Notes: generated by a model not told the origin, from the letters alone. A DNA stretch of 64,000 bases from Cyclobacteriaceae bacterium (GCA_019638255.1 JAHBUD010000001.1:1178001-1242000); one strand, 5' to 3'. Shown: positions 7,778 to 17,134, numbered from the stretch's first letter. Made by a program: numbers and translations.

Positions 7778-8326
7778 TTAATTTCCATTATCTGAATCTC
7801 CGGGTGATTTGTTAAGCGTATGTCCTGCAAGCTCATTGGCAAAATCAATGAACACTTTGTAAGCTGGGGTAAAATAAAATCTCTCGTCACTGACTTTATC
7901 AATAATATTTCTTTTGCCCATTGAACTAAAGATAAAACGCTTTCGAGTATCTGAATCTCTTAACTGTTTGTTGCTTTGCAATAAGTCTATCCACGATGAA
8001 TTATCAAACAAATAGTTGATCTCCTCCATAGAAAATTCAGAATATTGCAAAGCATCTAAAAAATTCTTACCCTGTCTATCCAATTCATAGCACAAGATCG
8101 CAAAAAATATACTTATATCTCTTGATAGATTTTCATCTGTTTCATCCGAAATTAAACGTGCAAACTCGTTATTTATTTCCAATTCGTGGTTAAACGATAT
8201 TTTAAAGAAATCAATGTAGAATCCCTCGTTCTCTTTGATCTCATCAAAGTGCCGCTCTCTCGAAAGGACGAACTTTCCATCAAGTAACTCATCAACTATT
8301 TGCCTATGCATTTCAGGATATTCCAT
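7778..8326 (-). CDS. jetB: Wadjet-type condensin subunit JetB/MukE-like
   Basis: 182 residues, last gene of the condensin operon. No catalytic motif is expected for this subunit: JetB proteins are MukE-like winged-helix (kite) proteins that bind the kleisin JetA. The call rests on position, size and the neighbours JetC, JetD and JetA, because the sequence itself is divergent. Its start overlaps the end of JetA by 14 bp, which implies translational coupling. Confidence 0.65.
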   Translation of the reverse strand: MEYPEMHRQIVDELLDGKFVLSRERHFDEIKENEGFYIDFFKISFNHELEINNEFARLISDETDENLSRDISIFFAILCYELDRQGKNFLDALQYSEFSMEEINYLFDNSSWIDLLQSNKQLRDSDTRKRFIFSSMGKRNIIDKVSDERFYFTPAYKVFIDFANELAGHTLNKSPGDSDNGN

Positions 8327-9509
8327 TTTTCTTAGCGTTTAAGATTGGCACAGATAATTTTGATGTTTTTGTTTTTATGCTTACGAATTTCATTTCTGGG
8401 TTGGCGTTAACTTCAATCTCATCATCAAACAAGAGCCCAGTAAGCGCGAATACCTTTTCATTTGTGATTTCACTTGTTTCATCCTTCAACTGCTCATGAC
8501 ACCAGTCAAAGAAGTTGTCAATTGGAAGGCTTTTGATAAGCTCTCGCTTGTATTTGGTTTTATTAAAAACCCAAGTCTCATATTCCTGATCATCATCAAC
8601 TATTATTGCTTCTTCATCTGCTTTAAATTGCTCAAAATACTCTTTGGTATTCAGGTAAACACGTTTAGAGTATGGATTGCCTTTCTTTGACTTTAACAGT
8701 TTAGGTGGTTGGATTTTATTATGAGATTGTAAAAATGTTATCCAACCCGTTAAAATAAGAGACTCTGTTCTAATCCTGTCGATTAAAGGGAGTAACTCGT
8801 TCGTTAATACTTTTGATTGCTTCAAAAGATCATCATTTGTCTGGATTAGTTGAAAGTATAATTTTTCGAAAGATTGACGAATGCCTTCATCTGTGAAGGC
8901 TAATCGCTTTTGGTTTGCAAACTCAGAGATGCCCAGCATTTTGTTTGTTATGGATTCCGAGTGATTAACATCCAGGATTGAATTTAAAGGAAGAATATAG
9001 TACTGAATCCAAAATGATGCTCTTTGAATTTTTTCTCGATAATCCAATTGATTTACGTTGGATTTGAGTTCTCTGCATTCATTAAGAAGTCTAATTGAGT
9101 TCTTCTCCACTGAATCTGCAAATTCCTTGATCTGTGATGAGAGTCCTCTTATCCGATCTATCAAAATATCCTTGTCTCCATGAATACCATCCTTGATATT
9201 TCTGAATAAATCCGAAATAGAGACCCCAAATTTTTCAATCTCTTCAGGAAGCAATGGTCTAAATTCAAATAATACAAATTCAATTAGTTTATAATAAACA
9301 TCTCTCAGTTCATAGTCGTCACTTACCTTGCGAAGGAGTTTATATTCAATAAGCTGTGGTTTAATATCTCGTTTATTTCTTTGGAGAATAGTAGCGAGTG
9401 TCTCCTTTCTAATAAGCCCATCCTTGTGCTGCACATCAAACAGTTCGCGAAGCACATCAAAATAGCTCCACATAAAGTGCAGTATAGTCTTAGGTTCTGC
9501 CTTAATCAT
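8313..9509 (-). CDS. jetA: Wadjet-type kleisin JetA/MukF-like
   Basis: A 398-residue helical protein. The N-terminus resembles a winged helix (WSYFDVLRELFD, then RKETLATIL). Long amphipathic helices at about 100-260 and a second predicted folded region near the C-terminus follow. This suits a MukF/DUF3375-type kleisin that links the SMC-like heads with JetB. It is shorter than the usual type I JetA as I recall it (about 450-500). Overlaps: 8 bp with JetD upstream, 14 bp with JetB downstream. Confidence 0.7.
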   Translation of the reverse strand: MIKAEPKTILHFMWSYFDVLRELFDVQHKDGLIRKETLATILQRNKRDIKPQLIEYKLLRKVSDDYELRDVYYKLIEFVLFEFRPLLPEEIEKFGVSISDLFRNIKDGIHGDKDILIDRIRGLSSQIKEFADSVEKNSIRLLNECRELKSNVNQLDYREKIQRASFWIQYYILPLNSILDVNHSESITNKMLGISEFANQKRLAFTDEGIRQSFEKLYFQLIQTNDDLLKQSKVLTNELLPLIDRIRTESLILTGWITFLQSHNKIQPPKLLKSKKGNPYSKRVYLNTKEYFEQFKADEEAIIVDDDQEYETWVFNKTKYKRELIKSLPIDNFFDWCHEQLKDETSEITNEKVFALTGLLFDDEIEVNANPEMKFVSIKTKTSKLSVPILNAKKNGIS

Positions 9510-10293
9510 GCGTAAGTATTTCTTGCTCTAAAAAATAACTTCTCTTTGAAACAAGCTCGCGTATCTTAATAACTTCGGGAAGGATAGATTCGGAAACGCG
9601 TTTTGATTGCTTCTGCTGACCTTTAATTGGCTTGCTGCTTTTGCTGAACAGTTCATCAAAATTGTCAGGCAGATATAGCTTCGCACCTGGAAAGTGACTT
9701 TTGATTCGAAGGTATTCATCGAGACCATTAAAGTCATAGTCTACAAATACTATGACCTCGTTACATTCAAATGCAGAAAGAGAACGAATTCCAATCCTAC
9801 CATACTTATGAACGTAAGTGTAGTCTATACCTAGAAGTTTCTCGGCCTTTAGAAAGCTTTCCAAATTTTCTACAAAACAAATTTTGGAAGTCTTTATTGC
9901 CGGACTAAGAATTGAAAAGAGGCCATACGTTTCAGTGAAGAACTTCAGATTGACTTCGTTTTCATTCACGGTCACCGTACTAAAACCACGAAGTAAAAAC
10001 AAGGGCTTGGACTCTACATGCCTGGCTTTAGAGTCTCGCAACTTTAAAATATTTGAAGCCTTTGTGATTATGACATTGTCTGCTTCTGAAAAATGTTGGT
10101 TAAAAAATGTATCGTACGCTTCTATATCCTTCACAAAAACAATTGAACCTCTCCCGGCTCTTCTTGTATCTAGAATTTTTGCTTGCTGTAAATTCTTAAA
10201 TAGCAAGGAATTCTTAACACTCTTTGGTATCTGAGCGGACGGAACATTATTCATCTTAAGTTCCTTATAAACTTTATATTCTAATTCCTTCAT
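9502..10293 (-). CDS. jetD: Wadjet-type Toprim nuclease JetD
   Basis: 263 residues. An N-terminal winged-helix part (residues ~1-60) is followed by a Toprim domain: the glutamate motif CFVENLESF (E142), then IVFVDYDFNGLDEYLRI with the D-x-D pair (D185, D187), and a terminal LEQE (E256-E258), matching the E/DxD/E arrangement of JetD. In Wadjet systems JetD cuts DNA, typically small plasmids, after loop extrusion by JetABC. The protein is short: typical JetD is about 350-400 residues as I recall. The start codon overlaps the JetC stop (ATGA). Confidence 0.85.
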   Translation of the reverse strand: MKELEYKVYKELKMNNVPSAQIPKSVKNSLLFKNLQQAKILDTRRAGRGSIVFVKDIEAYDTFFNQHFSEADNVIITKASNILKLRDSKARHVESKPLFLLRGFSTVTVNENEVNLKFFTETYGLFSILSPAIKTSKICFVENLESFLKAEKLLGIDYTYVHKYGRIGIRSLSAFECNEVIVFVDYDFNGLDEYLRIKSHFPGAKLYLPDNFDELFSKSSKPIKGQQKQSKRVSESILPEVIKIRELVSKRSYFLEQEILTHD

Positions 10294-12953
10294 TGCATGT
10301 CAATAGGTTCTTGTCTCATCACATTAGGAGACCCTTCATTAATATTGATTTTATCCTTTGATGTTGGACGGAAAAGCATAATGTATTTGTCAAAGCCGTC
10401 AAGGATCGTTTCTTCGGTTGATGTGCAGAGGGGCGTTAGGTTATGCTCTTTGCAAAACTTAAACAATTCGAGTCGATTCTTTCCATCCACTCTTGCAATC
10501 TCGTCAATGGCTATCGGAACTCGGTTACCAATGTCATTTACAGCCAACTTGTTAATCACTGAAGTAATAATTACCATCCGGATCATGATGTCGGTGCCCG
10601 TTGATTCGACTTGCTCTTTAAGATCAACTCTCTTTTCCTTGCCTCCTTTGGTGAGATGGAGTTCAATATCAAACAGTTCCTCAAATTCAATCTTCTTGCC
10701 CGAATCTAAATAGTTGTTTAAAGTTTTAAGATTTATTGAATGATCAAAATCAAAACTTATTTGAGGAGCTATTTCCTGGATCGAACTAATACGTTTTAAA
10801 TCTTCAATTGTTCGAGTCGACTCATTCAATACAATTTTAAGAGACTCTATATCTGAGATTTTGGTTTTAGAGAGCTTCGTATTGAATTTGTTATTTATAA
10901 ACTCCTTAAACTCTTCAAAGCGCTTTACAAGTAAGTGAGCGGGGTTAGCAAATTGAGTGCTAATGGCTTGCAAGATCGTTTCAACACTCCTTTGTTTGTC
11001 AGAAATGCAAGCTATTTCATCCTCAATAAATCTAACAAAAGCGTCTTCATCGGATTCTAAGCTTTTCACCCTCTGCTTTAGGTTCTCGAACAACTTGTCC
11101 TTGTTGAACTTCAGTTGGCTCCTGTCATTCTTGTTGACTGTGAGTTTAGCGAAGATTTGATTTAGGGTATCGGTCGATTCATTCGGAATTGGATCAAGCG
11201 CAATTTCCTCTGTTTCTTCTTTCCATTTCTTCAATTCCTTTATTCGTTGATCCAAGTCCTTGATTTTATTTGTCAACAATGGAATGGAAGCTGCTTTTAG
11301 ATTTATTTTCTCAGTTAACAAGGAAAGGGCACTCTCAGTTTCGCTCTTACTTTGGCTGACCGACAGATATAACTCCTTTTGTTTTGATAGTAGAGCACGG
11401 AGTGTTGGCAATGACTCAATCTTACCAATCTTACTCTCTACTTCTGAGATTTGAGTTTTTAGTTCGCTCAGTTCCTTTACTGATTTCTCGTAGTCTTTTG
11501 CAATGGGTAGCAATGCGATATACTCATTCAATTCCTTTTTGTATAAGGCTTTTTTTTGTGATAAATCTTCAATAGACGCAATAGGCTTGCCAAGGAGGTT
11601 GCTTGGAAGCCTGATCTTGCCATTAAATAGGTTCATTGATGTCTCTAAAGAGGTTATATGCTTTTCAATTAGCTCACTGGGTAGGCTCGAAAATTCTGAA
11701 GAGAGTATGCGATTTAATTTCTCTTTATCTGTCTGGTTAGATGAAAGTCTGTGTATGAGCTGATTGGAGTACCCAGTTATTTGCGACTCAAGTCTCTTAC
11801 ATTGCTCGCCTCTTTCCTTGATTTGCTCCTCAATTTCGTTGACTGATAAAGTTTGAATCCTTGTGATACTTGCTTCAAGTGCTCTTCTTCTTTCATCCAG
11901 ATTGTTAAGACTCTGTTTGAGAAAGTCCAATCCTTCAAACGAAACAGCTTCATCAATTTTGTCCTGTATTTCTTTCTGAGTAGAGACTATTTGACTTAGC
12001 TCCTTCTCTTTTGAGCCAATCTCTCTGTCAAGCGTCTGCTTTTGAGGGATCAGGCGTTCATTTAATTCTACTTGAACTGCTTCAAGTTCATTTTTTTTCT
12101 GTATCCAGGTTGTTTCGTTATCTAAATAGTTTGCTGTGTATTGGTCATTAAATGAAAAAAGTAGTTGCGAAAGGATAATTGTTTTGGCTTTATAAAGGTT
12201 GATTACTTCTCGAAAGTCGAAAAAGTCCTTTTGAATACTCGATATGACCTTAATTTCATCGTTGATTCTCAGAAGATCATTTATGTCTTTCTTGCTTTTT
12301 TGGGAAAAGTTGAGTGCTTCTTTGTCTCTATTGTCAGCAATGATCAACGCTTCCTTAAGAGTCTTGTTGGTTATGAGCTTGGAGTTGATCAAATAGCGAT
12401 AAACCTTCGAAAAATTATTGCTTAGACCATCTGATGTTACTGCGTTTTCGAGCCAAACAACTGCATTGGTTCTTCTTCCACGTTGATAGACAAAATTGAA
12501 GACATCTCTTTTCTCCCTGAAGCCTTCAATAGTAATGCCTGAAGTAACTAATTTGGAATATAGTTCTTCAAATTTTATTACGGTCTGCTGGTTTTCGCTG
12601 GTCTTAATAAACAGCTCCTCTCGGTATTCATGGTCAATCCGATAGTATTCCACTTCACCTTCGTTGTTTCTCTTTAGAAGTATGCAGTAATGCCTCTGCT
12701 TATAGATTTCAAAAATTATGAAGCTGTTTGTGGGAGAAGGGAAGTAATGATGAATTGTCTCTTTATCGCCAGGTTTATTGTCAACAAAGGACATTCTTTT
12801 TCCATCAATGATGAATAGGAAATTTAATGCAAATACCAAAGTGCTTTTTCCAATGTTATTCGGACCGACCAATTGAATGGAGTCAGCATCGTCCAGCCTA
12901 ACAATGGCTTTGCCGTAAGTGGTAGAATTTAAAACGATGATACGATTCAGCAT
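10290..12953 (-). CDS. jetC: Wadjet-type SMC-like ATPase JetC
   Basis: An 887-residue SMC/MukB-like ATPase. Walker A is GPNNIGKST (residues 30-38) in an N-terminal head that begins right after RIIVLNSTTYGKA. Two long coiled-coil arms follow (about 230-520 and 560-700). The C-terminal head has a signature-like ESTGTD and Walker B VPIAIDEI, then a switch-like TSTEE. JetC forms a dimeric loop-extruding motor with JetA and JetB. The arms are short for the family (about 1,100 residues is usual in my recollection). First gene of the operon; the promoter should lie in 12954-13080. Confidence 0.85.
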   Translation of the reverse strand: MLNRIIVLNSTTYGKAIVRLDDADSIQLVGPNNIGKSTLVFALNFLFIIDGKRMSFVDNKPGDKETIHHYFPSPTNSFIIFEIYKQRHYCILLKRNNEGEVEYYRIDHEYREELFIKTSENQQTVIKFEELYSKLVTSGITIEGFREKRDVFNFVYQRGRRTNAVVWLENAVTSDGLSNNFSKVYRYLINSKLITNKTLKEALIIADNRDKEALNFSQKSKKDINDLLRINDEIKVISSIQKDFFDFREVINLYKAKTIILSQLLFSFNDQYTANYLDNETTWIQKKNELEAVQVELNERLIPQKQTLDREIGSKEKELSQIVSTQKEIQDKIDEAVSFEGLDFLKQSLNNLDERRRALEASITRIQTLSVNEIEEQIKERGEQCKRLESQITGYSNQLIHRLSSNQTDKEKLNRILSSEFSSLPSELIEKHITSLETSMNLFNGKIRLPSNLLGKPIASIEDLSQKKALYKKELNEYIALLPIAKDYEKSVKELSELKTQISEVESKIGKIESLPTLRALLSKQKELYLSVSQSKSETESALSLLTEKINLKAASIPLLTNKIKDLDQRIKELKKWKEETEEIALDPIPNESTDTLNQIFAKLTVNKNDRSQLKFNKDKLFENLKQRVKSLESDEDAFVRFIEDEIACISDKQRSVETILQAISTQFANPAHLLVKRFEEFKEFINNKFNTKLSKTKISDIESLKIVLNESTRTIEDLKRISSIQEIAPQISFDFDHSINLKTLNNYLDSGKKIEFEELFDIELHLTKGGKEKRVDLKEQVESTGTDIMIRMVIITSVINKLAVNDIGNRVPIAIDEIARVDGKNRLELFKFCKEHNLTPLCTSTEETILDGFDKYIMLFRPTSKDKININEGSPNVMRQEPIDMQ

Positions 12954-13084
12954 TGATCGATACTTACATTGGTTTAATATTCGCGTGACGACCTCTAATG
13001 ATTAAGTTCCAAGAAGGCCATCTAAGATACTTAAAATTCATTTTTTAGGGCCTGTGTACCTACCTGACTACCAGGTGCAATAGC

Positions 13085-13111
13085 AAAAGACCACCTTGCG
13101 AGGTGGTCTTT
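13085..13111 (-). terminator. rho-independent terminator
   Basis: AAAGACCACCT/AGGTGGTCTTT stem, TGCG loop, with T-runs on both strands. It lies directly downstream of the minus-strand small cysteine-rich gene and insulates it from the Wadjet promoter region. Confidence 0.8.
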
Positions 13112-13120
13112 GTCCACTAA

Positions 13121-13327
13121 TTATCCTCTGTGACACTGCGGAGAGCATGTTTTGCAACCATTGGCGTCTGGGTAGATCGCTTTTGCTGCCGCAACGGCTG
13201 TGGTACATGAACTATGTTCACCTAAATCAACATAATTCTGTGTGGGCCACCAGACACACCCTTCCTTGTGAACTTCATGGTCGTAGTTGGGTGATTGTGT
13301 GTTCTTGTTTACTCGGTACTTAGCCAT
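13121..13327 (-). CDS. small Cys/His-rich protein
   Basis: A 68-residue protein with HEVHKEGC, a single Cys in the middle (EHSSC), then GCKTCSPQCHRG at the end. This is a likely small zinc-binding fold (H-x4-C and C-x2-C-x3-C-H), distantly like the HxxxC...CxxC layout of Ada-type zinc modules. A second copy of the same length lies at 32350-32556 in the other island but is interrupted at codon 4. Function unknown. It has its own terminator. Confidence 0.7.
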   Translation of the reverse strand: MAKYRVNKNTQSPNYDHEVHKEGCVWWPTQNYVDLGEHSSCTTAVAAAKAIYPDANGCKTCSPQCHRG

Positions 13328-13393
13328 ATTGTTATTTGTTTAAGGTTATTTGAAAAGATCGTCCTTTCTGTACCCCTAATTTCGACTTATCCA

Positions 13394-13410
13394 TTGACAA
13401 CGGCTGTCAA
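13394..13410. promoter_or_regulatory. operator palindrome 1 of nuclease cluster
   Basis: TTGACAACGGCTGTCAA: perfect TTGACA/TGTCAA half-sites with a 5-bp spacer. It lies 132 bp upstream of the DUF2779 start codon. Confidence 0.7.
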
Positions 13411-13451
13411 AAGCAAATTACCAATGCAATTGCCCGGATTTCAGACGAAAA

Positions 13452-13468
13452 TTGACAGCCGTTGTCAA
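13452..13468. promoter_or_regulatory. operator palindrome 2 of nuclease cluster
   Basis: TTGACAGCCGTTGTCAA, the exact reverse complement of operator 1. The centres are 58 bp apart, a distance that would allow looping or double occupancy over the DUF2779 promoter. Confidence 0.7.
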
Positions 13469-13541
13469 CTACTTCTATGATAATTACTGGTCTGAAGTGT
13501 TCAAGCTTCGATCGAAGTCAACTGTTCATTACCTTAGACTT

Positions 13542-15449
13542 ATGAGCAAGCCCCGATACTTAACCAAATCTCGTTTCAAACAAGCACTGGAATGCCCAGA
13601 CAAGCTTTACTATACAGCAAAAAAGCAGGAATACGCTGATAGTCGTGATGAGAATGAATTTCTAAAGGAACTGGCCAAAGGGGGTATCCAAGTAGGAGAG
13701 CTTGCTAAATGCTATTTTCCAGATGGTGTTGAGGTGGAAACGCTTGAAATTGAATCCGCAATAGCCAGGACACAGGAATTGATGACACAAGATAATGTGA
13801 TAATCTTTGAAGCAGCAATTGTGTTTGAGAATTTACTTGCTCGGGTAGATGTACTTGAAAAAAAGGGAAACGCTTTGAATCTTTATGAAGCTAAGTCAAA
13901 ATCGTATTCTAACGAAGACGAGATTTTCAAGAAGCGGGGAGGTGGTATAACCGCTAAATGGAAACCTTACGTTTACGATATTGCTTTCCAAGTTTTTGTA
14001 ACACGAAAAGCCTTCCCGAATTATTCTGTTAATGGCTCGTTATTTCTGATTAACAAGAACCTTCCGTGCACGGTTGAAGGGTTGTACCAAAAATTCTTAG
14101 TTAAAAAAGTTGAGGGACGATATAGGGTGATTTCCAATCCCAATATAGAAGTCGGAGACCCAATTTTACATAAGGTGGAATTAGGTAATAAGATTGATGA
14201 CATTCTACTTGGCACCGAGAACCTACTTGGAACTTCTATCGGGTTTGCCAACTACGTTGAAGCACTGTCAAAATCCTACGCGACTGATACAAAATTGAAC
14301 GCACCTGTATCCGCAAAATGCAAAAACTGTGAGTACAAGATAACGGAAGAACAAAGACAGCTTGGATTGAAATCTGGCTTCGAAGAATGTTGGATTGGAA
14401 AGACCCACATTAATCAAGCTGACTTTGTTAAGCCGCATATTTTTGAGATTTGGAATTTTAGAAAAAGTTCAGAATTAATTGATCAGGGCAGATATTTCAT
14501 CACCGATCTTAGCAGAACCGATTTTGAAGTTGAGAAAACATCAAGTAAAAGGATATTACCGCCCCATGAGCGCCAATGGCTTCAAGTAGAACGTGTACAT
14601 AACCCTTGCTTAGGTTCATATTATGACAAGGCAGGTTTGGAAGTTGAATTCAAAAAGCTACAATATCCAATACACTTTATTGATTTCGAAGCTACACGAA
14701 ATGCAATCCCTTATTTGAAAGGATTAAGGCCTTATTCGCAATTGGCATTCCAATTCTCGCGTCATACGATTGAAAGCTCTGGAAAAGTGAGTCATGGCGA
14801 ATGGCTAGAAACTGTAAGGGGTCTCTATCCGAATTTCAATTTCGTTCGAAATTTGAGGAATCAACTTGCCAACGACTCAGGGAGCATCCTAATCTATTCT
14901 TCCTATGAAAATTCGGTACTCATTGGTATTTATGACTACTTGTCCGCATCCAGCGAACCAGATAAAGGCGAGCTAATGGAATTCATCAAAAGCATAACCT
15001 GGTCTGATGATGATATAAGGGGTGTTTGGTCCGGCACCCGAAAAATGATTGATATGAAAGACTGGGTAATGGATTTCTACTACTCACCAATTATGAAGGG
15101 GTCGAACTCTATTAAAACAGTATTGCCCGCTATTATCAATGATAGCAAGTTCGTACGTGAAAAGTATCCGGATTGGATAAAGCCTGCTGCAGACGGAAGT
15201 TTAATTAATCCTTATAAGTTATTACCACCAGTATTTGACAATCTTGATAGATTAACACTTGAACCACTAATGGATGATGATGATATTTCAGATGGAGGCG
15301 CAGCTATGTGCGCATATAACCTAATGCAATTCTCACAGATGAGTGACGAGGAAAGACAACAAATTACTCAAGCACTTCTGAAGTACTGCCAACTGGATAC
15401 ACTTGCGATGGTTATGCTATTTGAAGGCCTGAGTAATTTTGGAAACTAG
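13542..15449 (+). CDS. DUF2779 nuclease: Cas4-like plus DEDD exonuclease domains
   Basis: The start is set at ATG 13542 (MSKPRYLTKSRF), because the in-frame extension upstream runs through operator 2. About 635 residues. The N-terminal half looks Cas4/Dna2-like: LTKSRFKQALECPDKLYY, an LYEAKS nuclease motif, and cysteines in ECPDK and CKNC...EEC that could hold an iron-sulfur cluster. The C-terminal half has DEDD exonuclease signs: HFIDFEAT (D-x-E), IYSSYENSVL and YCQLDTLAMVML (final D). DUF2779 proteins occur in bacteria without known function. The convergent HNH gene overlaps its stop by 4 bp. Confidence 0.8.
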   Translation: MSKPRYLTKSRFKQALECPDKLYYTAKKQEYADSRDENEFLKELAKGGIQVGELAKCYFPDGVEVETLEIESAIARTQELMTQDNVIIFEAAIVFENLLARVDVLEKKGNALNLYEAKSKSYSNEDEIFKKRGGGITAKWKPYVYDIAFQVFVTRKAFPNYSVNGSLFLINKNLPCTVEGLYQKFLVKKVEGRYRVISNPNIEVGDPILHKVELGNKIDDILLGTENLLGTSIGFANYVEALSKSYATDTKLNAPVSAKCKNCEYKITEEQRQLGLKSGFEECWIGKTHINQADFVKPHIFEIWNFRKSSELIDQGRYFITDLSRTDFEVEKTSSKRILPPHERQWLQVERVHNPCLGSYYDKAGLEVEFKKLQYPIHFIDFEATRNAIPYLKGLRPYSQLAFQFSRHTIESSGKVSHGEWLETVRGLYPNFNFVRNLRNQLANDSGSILIYSSYENSVLIGIYDYLSASSEPDKGELMEFIKSITWSDDDIRGVWSGTRKMIDMKDWVMDFYYSPIMKGSNSIKTVLPAIINDSKFVREKYPDWIKPAADGSLINPYKLLPPVFDNLDRLTLEPLMDDDDISDGGAAMCAYNLMQFSQMSDEERQQITQALLKYCQLDTLAMVMLFEGLSNFGN

Positions 15450-15829
15450 GACAGATTTTTCTGTTGCTGCTCCAGTAGATTCTGCTGGTACATTCCGAAT
15501 AACATTAAGAAGAATAGTATCAATAGAAATATCAACGTATTATTTGATTCCTGGTCCCGCTTAATCCTAAGTTTCGCTTTGCGAGAGAGCGGAACTTGAT
15601 TTAGCCCCATCCGCTTTCGAACTACCTTAGATGGAAGAGTTCCCTTGATTAGGTTGCATCTTATACATGCTACAAAAAGATTTCGTATATGATCCCCTCC
15701 TCCATTCGCTCTTGGAATGTGATGCTCCCTTTGCCATGTTACAGCATAGTCGCTGAGTCTGTGCTTCTTTCCACATAGATGGCAGCAGCCATCTGTCTTT
15801 GAATAAATGAGTTTGATTTCTGGCCACAT
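15446..15829 (-). CDS. HNH endonuclease with C-terminal membrane anchor
   Basis: 127 residues. HNH core: CCHLCGKKHRL, EHHIPRANGGGDHIRNLFVACIRCN, with both zinc CxxC pairs and the H-H/N metal residues in place. After a basic linker comes one hydrophobic helix (about residues 97-115, LIFLLILFFLMLFGM). An HNH nuclease held at the membrane is unusual and suggests action on incoming DNA or surveillance at the envelope. It starts 3 bp after the RmuC-like gene and forms an operon with it. Confidence 0.85.
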   Translation of the reverse strand: MWPEIKLIYSKTDGCCHLCGKKHRLSDYAVTWQREHHIPRANGGGDHIRNLFVACIRCNLIKGTLPSKVVRKRMGLNQVPLSRKAKLRIKRDQESNNTLIFLLILFFLMLFGMYQQNLLEQQQKNLS

Positions 15830-15832
15830 ATG

Positions 15833-17047
15833 TTATTCGTTAACTGCTGTGGATAAATGAACATCTTCCGGAGTGGCAATTCTGAAAATTCTCGACTGCC
15901 CCTTCAATTGAGCTTGAACCTTCTCAAGTGATTCTTGCTTAATTTCTTTTGAACGTCTATCAGGAGTAGGATTTAATTTCATTGCCATTTCATGCTTTGC
16001 AATTTCTTCCTGCATTATTTCTGGTATCTCCCTTTGCGTTTGAGAAAGTAAATCAAGAATATGACTATTAAAGAATTGATCAACTTGGATTCTTCGCTTA
16101 CTCGTGTAAAGAAGCCCTCCAATTATTCGACAGATAGATTGTCGGTCCTCTGGGCTTAGTTGTTCAGCAAATTCATACTCTTCAATCTTTTTCAGACTTA
16201 GAATTACTGGCTCCAGAGCATCAACAGTGATAACAAATACATTAAAATTGCCTTGATGAAAGTTCAACTTCTTCAAAACATCAATTGTGTTAGAGGGTAC
16301 CACCAAATAGATATCCTTTCGAACAGAATCATCGGTAGTGTATTTGTTTACTGATTCTGCCTGTGAGCGTATGTAGGTGTTAAAATTGCTTAAATCATCG
16401 GATGCTGGGCTCTTCGCGTCAAATACAATAAATTCATCGCACACTTTAATCACATTATCTGGCTTTCCTTTGAATGGAACAGCATCGACATACTCAATTG
16501 CATTTCGTTCGCAAATAGACTTGATATGGTTCATGACATGATCTTCATGTCGTCTCCAGGTCTCTTTCATTAGATCATTTCTTTCTTGCGCTTCACGAAG
16601 TTGTTTCGCGTTTATAGCTTGTTTTTCTTTCTCAAGATTGTCTTGTAATCCGATTACCCTTTGAATACGGCTATCATGCTCCCTTTTCCGCTGATCCTCG
16701 CTTTGCTCAAAGAAAACAAGTTTCTTCTGAAGGGAATTGTTGTCACTTTCTAATCGCTTTGTTTCTTGATCAAAATGTTGCAGACGCATCTCTGCTTTGG
16801 TTAAGCTCGATTTAGAGTCGTTCAATTGCTGTGATAGGGAATTTCTTTCATGTAGTAATAATTCCTTGTCTTTCTTTATCGCCTCAACTTCGGCCATTAA
16901 GCTTTTGAGACTGTTGCTTAATTGTATCGCCTCCTCATAGGCGGAATAACTTAAAGTTCTCATGGAAGCCCAAGAGAATAGACGTTGCCAAAGAGATAGA
17001 CTCTTGAAAGCATCAAAGAATCTTCGTATGTTTAGTAATGTGTCCAT
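15833..17047 (-). CDS. coiled-coil RmuC-like nuclease
   Basis: The start is set at ATG 17047 (MDTLLNIRRFFDAF); the open frame upstream covers the operator. About 404 residues: an N-terminal amphipathic/hydrophobic start, a long coiled coil (about residues 35-150), then a nuclease-like core with GKPDNVIKVCDEFIVFDAKSP (D...D-x-K) and a YLVVP strand. The D-x(n)-(D/E)-x-K pattern and coiled-coil architecture match RmuC/DUF-type PD-(D/E)XK proteins. It is divergent from the WYL regulator with one operator in between. Confidence 0.65.
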   Translation of the reverse strand: MDTLLNIRRFFDAFKSLSLWQRLFSWASMRTLSYSAYEEAIQLSNSLKSLMAEVEAIKKDKELLLHERNSLSQQLNDSKSSLTKAEMRLQHFDQETKRLESDNNSLQKKLVFFEQSEDQRKREHDSRIQRVIGLQDNLEKEKQAINAKQLREAQERNDLMKETWRRHEDHVMNHIKSICERNAIEYVDAVPFKGKPDNVIKVCDEFIVFDAKSPASDDLSNFNTYIRSQAESVNKYTTDDSVRKDIYLVVPSNTIDVLKKLNFHQGNFNVFVITVDALEPVILSLKKIEEYEFAEQLSPEDRQSICRIIGGLLYTSKRRIQVDQFFNSHILDLLSQTQREIPEIMQEEIAKHEMAMKLNPTPDRRSKEIKQESLEKVQAQLKGQSRIFRIATPEDVHLSTAVNE

Positions 17048-17117
17048 AATACTATTGTTTGCAATTATCTGGAAGGTTAGTTGTCCCTTCAAATTGTCTT
17101 CAATTAAATGGTTTCGG

Positions 17118-17134
17118 CTGACAACGACTGTCAA
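17118..17134. promoter_or_regulatory. operator palindrome 3 of nuclease cluster
   Basis: CTGACAACGACTGTCAA matches operator 1 at 15 of 17 positions. It lies in the divergent promoter region, 37 bp upstream of the WYL regulator start and 70 bp upstream of the RmuC-like gene. Confidence 0.65.

Noticed and set aside
10297..10713. 138-residue plus-strand open frame inside jetC
   Set aside because: Antisense to a well-supported ATPase gene; Ser/Leu-rich composition typical of an antisense shadow.
13452..13541. N-terminal extension of the DUF2779 protein starting at 13452
   Set aside because: The extension is encoded by operator palindrome 2, and the family-like sequence starts at MSKPRYLTKSRF (13542).
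17048..17134. N-terminal extension of the RmuC-like protein
   Set aside because: It runs through operator 3 and the divergent promoter. ATG 17047 gives a sensible start.
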